A DNA stretch of 30,899 nucleotides from Chara braunii (Eukaryota > Streptophyta > Charophyceae > Charales > Characeae), in assembly GCA_003427395.1 (NCBI GenBank), contig BFEA01000023.1, forward strand, positions 2,783,390-2,814,288. The letters are read 5' to 3'. Below the pieces are notes generated by a model. That model saw nothing but the letters and a program-made list of their open reading frames with translations, searched no databases and was not told where the DNA came from. This document shows positions 8,101 through 17,219 of the stretch, piece by piece. The position numbers and the translations under genes are program-made. Numbering within the stretch: the stretch's first letter is position 1; each line of letters opens with the position of its first letter.

Positions 8101-11100
8101 CCTGTATAGGGGAGATTCTGCCAAGGTCTACCTTTGCTTTGGGCACTGTTTGAGGGTAGACTTAGACTTAAGTTAATAAGAATGATTTGAGTGAGATCGT
8201 GATATGGAGATTATTCTCCATTAACTTATAGATTTAGCCGTGGGCATTGACCTGTCTTATGGTACAGGCCTTTCTTAAACATTCGATTCAGGATTTGGGC
8301 TAGCTTCAGCTTGATCCTACAAGGATCATCTTTTGTTATCACTGATAACAGGTCGGCTGTCGATTCGTCGGTTTACGATTCAACTTCAATTCACCCCTGT
8401 CACTCTACCTAAAGGCTTTAGCCTTGTGATTGAACTGTTTTGTTGTGTTTTCACCCGGACTTTATTGAATGGCCATCCAACAAAAGTACTAAGTATTTAT
8501 TTAAGAGTTGCACGAGTGTGGCTTGTATGGCTAAAACGAGGGGTATGAGTGCAATGAATGGTTGAAGTTGACCCCGTGTAGTGCGTGGACTTTTGTTGAA
8601 TCTTTAATGTGATTGCAGGTAAGTTTGTGGTTCGGACTCTGGATGTGACTGCCTGCGATTACATACATATATGGCTGAGAGAAGCCTCACTGTGACAATG
8701 AGAAGTGATCGTCCTATATAAATAAGCCTTATGTATATATCTATATGTGCCTCGGATATGCGCGCGGCTTACTGAGATCGTGCGCAGGGGTTAGCCAGAT
8801 TATGGCTTGAGAGAAAAGGGAGACCCCTTGTTGTCCTTTGCTTTTTAGTATTTTTATAGTTGGACGTTGTAGTCCGTGGCAACCGTTAAAATCAAACCCC
8901 TTGACTTTTGTCCAGCCCTGGAGCAGGGCTTATCCCCAGGGCCGCAAAAAACGACTGCCACCACAGGTATGGATCTGTGTACCACCTAATCTGCACAGAG
9001 TGCAGAAGAGGGTGTGTGATTTTCAACCGCGCATGACGGTTGTCCAGCGTCGAGAGATTAACCCTCAAGGCGTGTGTCAGCCGACACTTGAGTGTCGAAT
9101 GCGACCCTGGAGATTAACGAGGGCCGCATGATTATGGGCACTACATAGTACGCCATCATTGCGACTGCTTGCGCACGTTTGCAATGTGAGTCGATAAGAG
9201 ATAGCCCTGTGTCCGCGCGGTTTTATACAAAGTCCCCCGCGCGACGCATATCCGATTCCTGCGTCGGAAAGTTATGGGACGGCTACTGAAGGGGCTAAGA
9301 GCGTGGTCGCGTTGTTTGTGTTGTGTCGTTTCGTGTGTGTGTGTTTTATTTTTGTGTTCGTAAAGTGGTGTGCGCGTGGTGTGTCGGATGCGTCCTAGTC
9401 GACCGACGTCGGGTCGCGCTTGGGACTTCAGCCCCCCAAGATGTCAGTTCGCGTGCGGGCCCGATAGGCGTATTACCTCGCGTACCCCCTATGCTACAGC
9501 GAACGAGAAACGCCATCGGCTGGTCCACCTCTGCGATTGCAACTGATTAACTTTCGTACTATGGACTGGTAGCTCGGCGGGGATACGCCCACCGAAGGGA
9601 AGTGACAGCTCCCATAAGGTGGAGGTAAGTTGTGCCTCGCGTAGGCCTTATCCTGTCGTAGGGGCTCGCGAGAGGTATGACTGGCGCACTTCGCCGCAGC
9701 AGCCTAAGGAAGTTCCATTTGTGTGTTCGCGGCAAGGTTGGTCCAACTCCTGCGTGATGCGGCCGAGAGGGTCCCGCGCTGCCACGTGCGGTGCCGGACC
9801 GATGCACCCGACAGCGCCCTAGTACTTTTACCCTAGCCATGGGCTGCTCTAAAAGGAGCTAGCCTAGTAGGGCAGTGCGGTTCGATCGTGGTCTTTGTCG
9901 GGTGAGAATCAATGCCTGCACCTACTGGGCTAGCTCCTATTAGATAAGTAATAGGAACACATCTTCTATAAGAAGATCCCCAGCCCAACTGCCTCCGACC
10001 GTGGCATAGTGGCTTTAGTCACGCACACGACTAGCCGCCGGCTTCGCCTCGGATAGGTGTTGAGGCTGGTAGACCCGAGCGTTGGGTTCCGGACCCTTGA
10101 CGTGATACCCAAATGACGTAGGCACACAAAGCCTACTAGGGAGAATAAAAACTAACTTAGGCGGCCTATACCTCCTGTGTCGTGGCCATAGACTCAATGA
10201 GATAATGTTTCAGTCATTCAAACTCAATGTGTGGTTGCCCTTAAGTTCAGTAGAATTTCTTTAAATTTGGTAACCCAATGGTCGTGTATCACAGTGGTCT
10301 TGCTTAAAGCGAAACACAGTCGGTTAGACTGTCGATCACTACCCACCTCTTTCAGACGTCGGCAAGCGTGCATACTCACCAATAAATGTTTGCTAGGTCT
10401 TTCAGTTATAGGTAGGGTTCAAGTAACTTTTGGTAGATAATCCGATTTCATCAAGTTGTGAAGCCCCGACAACATTTGTCAAAGTCGGACATTATCCAAT
10501 ATTTAAAAATACCGGGTAGATAGCCTTGTAAGGGTTTCTGCCCCGACAACTCTAACCATAACCACGCGGTCCTCAACGATTTTGAGGATCCCTTTCGACA
10601 CTCATGTGTCGGTTGGCACTCGTCTTAAGACGTTAATCTCTTGATGCTAGACAATCGTAAATGCAATTGGAAAATTTACCCTCTTCCGCACCCTGCGCAA
10701 AGGAGTGGTAGGCGGACCTTGACCCTTTGCGCCAACCAAACGCCTCTAACCTTGGGAATGGGGCTCCATCTTCGGAGGCGTGGAACAAGGTCAAGGGTCA
10801 GGCGCCACAGACCTCAACGTTCAACCAAAAAAAAAAAAATAATAAAATAAAATGAATCTCTTAATTTCTCTCAACACAAATCCGCTTACTCCTCTTGCAC
10901 TGGCCAAGGTAGACCGCGCGAATACATAATATATAAACATAACGACGTTGTTGGACACGAGGCTATCACTCTCACAATCACAGTGTGACTCCATTCAAAA
11001 ATATAAGAATAAGCGTAGACAAGGTCAAATCCTGACTTCAAATTACAAAACATACCTGCAATCACAAATAAATTTAATATCGACAAACCACACACTATAC

Positions 11101-11579
11101 AGGGTCGACTTCAAACGCTCTCTCCACTCACACCCCTTGCATTATTCACACGACGTGAACCCCCAACCTTTGTCCGACCTTCCAAAAAGAAAGCACTCAG
11201 TCATTTTTAAATGGCAATTTAAATAAAAGTCCGAGTAAAAACTCAAATAAACATTTCAACCCACATGGACTAAGGTTTAGGTTGAGTTACGAGAATGAGC
11301 TTGAGTTGGACTTGAGACCGACAAATCGGTAACCAAAACGTTATCAACAGTGGATGATCCTCGTAGGATCAACTTTAAACTAATGACGTCTCGAATCAAA
11401 ATGAACGAAGAGGACCTGTTATACAACACGTGACAGTTTCCGAAGTTATGCTTAAGTGAATGAAGAATAAAAGTCTCATTTCACATCTCAACCAACTTCT
11501 CTCAAGATTAAGCATATACTTATTCATAAATTCTACTAGACATTAGGAATTCTTTTGGCAACATCTCCCTTATATAGGG

Positions 11580-12170
11580 TGAATCGCTAAATTTTTTCCT
11601 ACTGAACATAATTTAACTCCTCAAAACTAAAAAAATTTCGGCAACACTCCCTCTGGAGAAACTGATTTTTTTCATAATTTATATTAAGCCAAATATAAAC
11701 CTAAAATAAGACATTGCCTTCGCATAGTCAAAATTTTGTCAAACTCTCTGAATTAGTAAACGTTTGGACAACACTCCCCCTGAAGAAGTAGGTTTCCAAG
11801 ATTTATGCTAAGTCAATGATTTGACGATAAAAGTTTGATTTCCTCAAAAACTTAATTTAACAAACTCTTTAGATTTGTAGAAATTTCGGTAGCAATTCCC
11901 CTCGAGAAAGTATATTTCCAAAATTTATACAAAACTAAAATTTAGACTTCAAAGGTCGAATTTGGTCTAACTCTCTGATTTAGTAAAAATTTGGGTAGCA
12001 CTTCCCCTAGTGAAGTAGGCTTCCAAGATATTTACTAAGTTAGTTACGTAGTTAGAACAAAAGTTGACTTTCGAAAAAATAAAATTTTGCTAACTCCTTG
12101 GATTTGTAGAAATTTCGGCAACACTTTCCCTAACGAAAATGTATTTCCAAAATTTATACAAAGCCATATA
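11580..12170 (-). repeat. Tandem repeat of about 110-126 bp units, five copies
   Basis: Key blocks lie at 11634, 11760, 11880, 11989 and 12109. On the plus strand the units alternate between AATTTCGG..GAGAAA and TTTGG..GAAGTAGG types, giving an A-B-A-B-A order and a dimeric period of about 240 bases. Counterpart of the three-unit repeat at 7743-8100. Confidence 0.7.
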
Positions 12171-12540
12171 TGGAAAGACAAAAAATTAACTAACCTTTAC
12201 GGCTCCGACATATGTCGAGAATATAAAGCTACTACTTATCGAAAGATAACGCAGACTCGACTCACAATTAAGCAAATACATGCAACCAAGGTAAGTCTCT
12301 CACCTAACCTTAAGTTGTCTTCCAAACAAGTAGTTGGTTAAATCCTCATATGATTGACCTTTTATCCCAACTGACAAATGAGATCGAGTTAGGTCATTCA
12401 TCTCAGAAATAATGCCTAATCGTTTGCCTTAGTTATGCATAAACAAATTGTACAACTATTTATCTATTTGTCGGACATGTGATTAAACCATTCATCTTAG
12501 AAACAATGTTTAGTCAACCCTGAACTGTTTAATAGCAAAG

Positions 12541-12733
12541 TTAAGAAGGAGATACCTTACATCACAAAGAACTTAAAAAAAAATAAATGGAAAACAATAA
12601 TAATATTTAGGTGCCAAAATATTTTTTTGCGGGGTCCGAACTCCTTGAGGTTCGAACTCCGTACGGGGACCCGAACGCCCGAACGTTCGGGGGTCAGCTT
12701 AGGGGTCTTCGTACGTTCGGCCTGACAACCCTG
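12541..12733 (-). mobile_element. hAT-like MITE fragment, copy C (5' part, reverse orientation)
   Basis: Reading the minus strand, it starts CAGGGTTGTCAGGCCGAACG at 12733 and follows copies A and B through the GC-rich end, CGGACCCCGCAAAAA, CACCTAAATATT, and GTTCTTTGTGATGTAAGG. The match stops near 12541, so the 3' half is missing or was removed when the neighbouring element arrived. Confidence 0.75.
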
Positions 12734-12750
12734 TATATATATATGTATAT

Positions 12751-12816
<66 letters not shown>
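12734..12816. repeat. (TA)n microsatellite
   Basis: Long TA tract between miniature elements C and D, with a few G and C interruptions in its first part. Confidence 0.95.
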
Positions 12817-12818
<2 letters not shown>

Positions 12819-13078
12819 TTGGCTACGAGCCGGGCCGCCCGGGTCCCGGGTGGCCAGCCCGTGCAAGGACAAGTGAGGGTCCGAGCAAAAAAAACAAAAA
12901 ATTCAAAAAATATGAAAAAAAACTATATTATGCAGAAAAATAAACTGAACAACTTTTGCCTCAGAGCTACATCAAAATTCTTTACCAAATATAAAATTTA
13001 AAATATTTTTTATTTTTTTTATTTTTAAATCTTTTTGGCCCGGCCGGGCAAGTGACCCCGGACCACTCTGGTAGCCTA

Positions 13079-13081
<3 letters not shown>
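12817..13081 (-). mobile_element. Miniature element D with different ends and the same core
   Basis: The ends are ACTTGGCTAC on the left and GTAGCCTAGTG on the right, an inverted pair unlike the CAGGGTTG ends of copies A to C. The AT-rich core, read on the minus strand, keeps GGTAAAGAATTTTGATGT, GAGGCAAAAGTTGTT and TTTATTTTTCTGCATAA from copy A. GC-rich blocks adjoin both ends. TA repeats flank both sides. It looks like a shortened relative with replaced termini. Confidence 0.6.

Positions 13082-13116
<35 letters not shown>
13082..13116. repeat. (TA)n microsatellite
   Basis: TA tract following miniature element D, before hairpin array 2 resumes. Confidence 0.95.
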
Positions 13117-13118
<2 letters not shown>

Positions 13119-13941
13119 CTATTCAAAATGATTACTATTCAAAATGGTCTTAAGACTGAGTCATTCATTTTAGAAAAAAATGCGAAAGTGACGCATATTA
13201 TCTTCAATTATAACTCTTAATTATAATCTTTTGTTTGTGATAAGGCTATAGTCAGACCATTCATCTTAGAAAGAATGTCTGGCTAACCCTATTCGCATAA
13301 ATATACATATAAATAATAAAACTACAAAAGTATTAATTCTCAATTCTTATTACGTATGTGTGACCTCAAACTAAACCATTCATATTAGAAACAATCATTA
13401 GTCTTTTAGCCTAAACCTCCTTTAGAAGAAACACCCAAAACGTTAGACCATGCATCTTAAAAACAATGCTCAACCCCTTATCTCAGTACCAAAAAAAATA
13501 GAGTACTCTAGGTCATTCATCTTATTAACAATGCCCAGAGTTTGTTCAGAAACCACCAAAAATTAAACAAGCGGCCAGACCAATCATCTTATAAATAACG
13601 TCTGGCCTTAAAAGTTAAAACCTCCAAGACCCGAAAGAAACAACAACCAAACCATTCATCTTAGAAACAATGTTCGGTTGTGAAAACAACAAGTCAAAAA
13701 ACCATATAAACCAAACCACTCATTTTAGAAACAATGTTTGACCCTTCAGAAAACAAAACAAAACAAAACGGTCATATTATTCATTTTAAAAACAATGTCT
13801 GTTTTTTTTTAGATCCAGCCAATCGCATGCAAAACCAACTTCCTTTCACCTTCCCCCAGTTCATCACTCTTGGTCTGAATTCAAACAACAGAAAATAATA
13901 GATAAGTTTTACGCATGCATTTTTTTTTACTTTGTCTGGAT

Positions 13942-14143
13942 CAGGCTGGTCGGCATTCGGGACGGGTCAAACGCCTGAACCCGAACGCCTGAACGTACAG
14001 GACCCCTTGGGAATGCGTTCGGTCGTTTGGGCCGAACGCAGAGAAAAAAAAAAAAAAACTCTAAAAAATTTACACAAAACATATGTTATGCAGAAAAATA
14101 AACTAAACAAAATTTGCATCAAAAAAAAAAAAAAATTTCTTAC

Positions 14144-14178
<35 letters not shown>

Positions 14179-14539
14179 AAGAATTAGAAAATTAAAATTA
14201 GTGAGTTCGCAAGCCCGTTTTCGTCGTTGTCATCTTTCGCGATTTTTTTTTTTTTTTTGGCAAAGCCAAATGCCCTACAACTTTACACATGTGTACTTCA
14301 CATAATACAAAACTCATGCAAAAAGTTTCAAAACATAATAAAACATTTGAGGGAGCAAAATAAAATCACAAAAAAAACTAAAAAGTGAAAAAAAAAAAAA
14401 AACAGCCGAGCACGTTTGGACAATGCCATCTTTGACGTTTTTTCTTTTTTTTTTGGCTCCACAAAATACCTTGAAATTTTATATGCGCGTAGCGCATGTT
14501 CAGCCAGAGGACCCTCAAACGTTCGACCTTATAACCATG
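13942..14539 (-). mobile_element. hAT-like MITE, copy E, with 8-bp target duplication
   Basis: The 8-base direct repeat GTCTGGAT occurs immediately outside both ends (13934-13941 and 14540-14547). Terminal repeats: plus-strand left end CAGGCTGGTCGGCATTCGGG, minus-strand start CATGGTTATAAGGTCGAACG. The core matches copies A and B in reverse, including TTTATTTTTCTGCATAACATA and two AAAGATG..-GTCCAAA-like segments separated by AT-rich sequence. Long A- and T-runs have expanded inside (14141-14177). An 8-bp duplication with CA(G/T)GG ends is characteristic of hAT transposons. It is inserted into the large element R; the matching place in F (about 6495-6530) lacks it and shows the empty site. Confidence 0.85.
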
Positions 14540-15603
14540 GTCTGGATTAAATCCTAAATAAAAAAATAAGTCCATAAGGGCGCATGCATACATAGCAGAC
14601 ATAGTAGGAGAATGTGTTTGATATCGGCACAGTGGGCACACAAAAGGATAGTACTTGTTATACATGACAATTCTCTGCCTCCAGATCCTCGCCTAGGTGC
14701 CGGCAGAGCTCCTACAATGGATGGGTAAACCTCCCAGAAGGTCTTGTTACGAACCTAAGGGTTTCAAACCGATAGACTAGAACGAGACTAAGAAGAACAA
14801 AAGAAGAAAGATAAAGTCACTTAGATCCCATAAGGGTGTACTTGGACTCGCGTGAGAGGGCCTTGAAACCTTCAATTACCTATGGGTCCAATGGTGGCAA
14901 AATCGCAGTGAAGATGGCAAAACCTCGGACGACATGCAAAATAAATTGCCCTCTAACAACCTTCTTGGTTGTAACAACACCCCCCTGCAAAACTTGACCA
15001 CTCCTTCAAAGTCACACCACTTCAATCCCTTGTCCAAACACAACTACTCGACTTAAAAAGATTTTGTTCGGATAGAGCACAGTCCATGTGCTCTACTCGA
15101 AATACAAGCGAAATGCAGCAATATACAACAAAAACGTAATGTGTACTGCAACCGTGCACAACAATAAGACACCGCAACAATGTACACTCTGCAATACCCA
15201 GCAATGCACAACGTAAAACACGACAATGCATTATGTGCACAACAACCTAGCGAAGCACTGCGTGCTCCGTGAAGTACAACACCAATGACTGCGCTGAATG
15301 AGCAGCAAAAAACGTGGAATCAGTTCGGTAGCTCAAGAACAACATCAATTTTTGAGGCGAACTGTAAAGCTAATAATTCAAGCTGAGCGCAATTGTAGTA
15401 GTCCGTTGCTGCTTAATACAACTGTAAGGCACGCAACACCAGTTTGCTTGAACACACAACAATGATTTGGGGACACCACAACACTCAAATTCGAGCACGA
15501 GTAGCGCCAGGTTTGAGTGGGAAGAACATCAAGTCTGCACAACATCAAGTTAGGTACAGTGGCTGCGGACAACTGAATCTTTTTCACTTCAAAATTACTT
15601 TCA

Positions 15604-16240
15604 TTGAAAATTCAGCGAGTCCTTGACCATTTGTGCATGAAACAGGTCCTTCCCAACATAGCTCGCAAGAAACAAAAATTTTTTGAACTAGCATATGATA
15701 GACAAGTCAACGACCATTTCGTCAAAATGGACATTTTTTATTTTTTGAACGAAATTAAAACTGAGTTTTTTTGCCGAAAACTTGTCAAAATTTGTTGTTC
15801 CTGAGGGTCCAGCGTTGGACCCCCTGGCTGTACATGGACCTAGCTTGAGACCAGGCACCTCTAGGCAGGACTGCCTGGAGGTATGGTCTCAAGCTAGGTC
15901 CATGTACAACCAGGGGGTCCAGACAATAAATTTTGACGAGTTTTTGGCAAAAAAAGTTAAAAAAAATCAGTTTCAATTTCGTTTAAAAAATAAAAAATGT
16001 CCATTTTGACGAAATGACAGTTAGTCCATAGTTACAGGGCCGAGAATGAGAATGTTGGGCTCATGATCCAATACAAATTAAGTGGTTTGGTGCAGATTAA
16101 AAAGTCTGCATGCGGCAGCAAGCTGGGTCCCAAGTATTGTGGCTATTTCCTCATCGTCAAACTTGGTCAGAACAATATCAACATCGTACGAATAATACGC
16201 AAAATTTATGGAAGTCATAACTCTCTTCCAATTATCTGTC
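15604..16240 (+). pseudogene. 3' end of Ty3/gypsy pol (integrase C-terminal region), interrupted
   Basis: The first part, 15604-15714, encodes VLPNIARKKQKFFELAYDRQ, like the helix before the last integrase module of Ty3/gypsy elements. After a 302-bp palindromic insertion, 16063-16240 encodes KLGPKYCGYFLIVKL, a good match to the GPY/F module (KLGPKYYGPF-IVK), then INIVRIIRKIYGSHNSLPI, like the usual KIHNVFHV region. Catalytic integrase, reverse transcriptase and RNase H parts are absent upstream, where the inverted element R ends. Clearly a dead fragment. It is a plant- or alga-type retrotransposon remnant and not a functional gene. Confidence 0.75.
15715..16016. mobile_element. 302-bp near-perfect palindrome (foldback MITE) inside gypsy fragment
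   Basis: The ends are CATTTCGTCAAAATGG and its exact complement. The arms continue in register through TTTTTATTTTTT, AACGAAATT, the CTTGTCAAAATTTGTTG-type block, GGACCCCCTGGCTGTACATG and CTAGCTTGAGACCA, up to the tip ACCTC.AGGCAG/CTGCCT.GAGGT, leaving almost no loop. The left arm carries a small extra hairpin GGTCCAGCGTTGGACC near 15808. A dinucleotide AC flanks both ends and may be a short target duplication. No coding capacity. Confidence 0.85.
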
Positions 16241-17219
16241 ACGCCTCATACGGGTGTCCTTTGCCTCCTTCCCACAAACCTTCATCTTCTTTCTCCTCTC
16301 ACTCGTCATCGTGAACCACGGCTCCTCATACGCCATCAGCCGTCAAATTATGAAGTGTCTTCTTGTGCCACCTATAGTAACTCTAGATAGTCATTAATTT
16401 TTCAGCAAATTGGTCATCCCAACATTTCTTATTCTGCTTTGCACGACATTCAACATGTGTCCACTCGTTGTTTTGTTACTACCATCAAGATTGTCATTGA
16501 GGTGCAACACTCTCATGATTTTTTAGAAGAGTTCATCAGAATTTTCTGAATTTGGCAATGAGAGTTTGCTGGTATCAACTTTTTCGTCGATTTTCACTAT
16601 AAGATTCAGGGAGTTTCACGAGAGATGAGAAGGGCTATCGCGTGCAGTTGAGAGCGTTGGCAAAGGAGATCGACACCAAGTGAAATTTTTAGTTGCCTGA
16701 GATGGATCCACCTCTTCCCTCGATGTCACCCTTAGGCAATAACTTCGCCATCAAGATTGTCATCGGGGCATGACACTCTCCATGCTAGTATCAATTTTTT
16801 CAACGAAGTTTGTGCCTGCAGAGGCTAGCAGACGATCCTGATCCCAATTCTCGTCCACACTTTGATTTTTTTTCTCTATTCCTACCAGCTTCCCTCACAT
16901 TTTTTATTTTTTCGACAACGACACTTTTTTGATTCGCCTTGAGTCTCTTCCTCTTTGAGAAGTCGCTCCGACTAAGTGAAATTGAATCCTCAAGGAAAGA
17001 TACCTTCATCTTTCGTTCTGTCTGCTCCGCCTCTTCTTTCATAACACTAATCCTCTTGATCCCCCTTTCTCGACGAAGTTACTTTGCATCTAGGCGTGGA
17101 AAGCACCGAGGTTTCTTGAGGGCGAGTTTTTGGGTCGTTAGTCCAAAATCTGCCACAATGCAACCCTCGAGGTCGTCGTTCGAAAAGCGATACTCATCTT
17201 TCATCAGATCACGGACACC
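16241..17219. other. No recognisable gene
   Basis: A T- and C-rich stretch without an identifiable frame. The sequence CATCAAGATTGTCAT..GGGG/AGG..ACACTCTC occurs twice, near 16483 and 16750, as an imperfect direct repeat. Possibly the decayed region following the gypsy fragment. Confidence 0.5.

Larger units (their letters stand above)
5560..9896 (+). repeat. Large inverted-duplicated non-coding element, left copy F
   Basis: F matches the reverse complement of about 9897-15560 in the same order along its length. Anchors are: TTGTACTTC near 5830 / 15270; GGAGTGGTCA at 6008 / about 15000; GAGGCCCTCTC at 6150 / 14865; GAGGCAG.GAATTGT near 6360 / 14670; the hairpin array 6637-7464 / 12389-13806; the tandem repeat 7743-8100 / 11580-12170; GATCCTACAAGGATC at 8313 / 11356; AGAAGAGGGT near 9004 / 10680; CGACACTTGAGTGTCG at 9082 / 10596; and GGAGCTAGCC at 9855 / 9937. 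Similarity by eye is roughly 60-75% and weakest outside 6000-14990. No protein frame is conserved between the copies, so the element looks non-coding. It is not identified with any family I know. Confidence 0.75.
12389..13806 (-). repeat. Array of about eleven hairpins with constant TAAGAT loop (array 2)
   Basis: On the plus strand the core is CATTCATCTTAGAAACAATG and variants. Units lie at 12389-12418, 12481-12515, 13155-13190, 13249-13285, 13370-13403, 13442-13473, 13506-13540, 13573-13607, 13644-13680, 13712-13740 and 13765-13806. Outer stems pair in most: GATTAAAC/GTTTAGTC, TAGTCAGAC/GTCTGGCTA, GGCCAGAC/GTCTGGCC, CTCT..GG/CC..AGAG, CAACC.AAC/GTT.GGTTG. Units near 13155, 13370 and 13765 are weak. 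Inserted elements (about 12541-13081) split the array between units 2 and 3. It is the inverted counterpart of array 1, with different stem sequences. Confidence 0.8.
9897..15560 (-). repeat. Large inverted-duplicated non-coding element, right copy R
   Basis: Reverse-complement partner of 5560-9896, meeting it tail to tail at about 9896. Strong by eye from about 9897 to 14990 and weaker beyond. It is longer than F mainly because of nested miniature elements at about 12541-13081 and 13942-14539 and two extra tandem-repeat units. R is richer in A and T, with many sites fitting G-to-A or C-to-T change relative to F, for example TGGACGG in F against TGAATGG in R within the hairpins. Further hairpins near the centre are TCCTATTA..TAATAGGA (9935-9955) and ATCTTCTATAAGAAGAT (9961-9977). 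No credible protein frame. Confidence 0.75.

Noticed and set aside
14740-14990. Minus-strand GCAGGGGGGTGTTGTTAC looking like a polypurine tract plus LTR start, with GTAACA near 14746 as the end
   Set aside because: Similarity between the two inverted copies continues past this point on both sides (GGAGTGGTCA near 6008 and 15000), and the equivalent place in F lacks both signals. It is internal to the large element.
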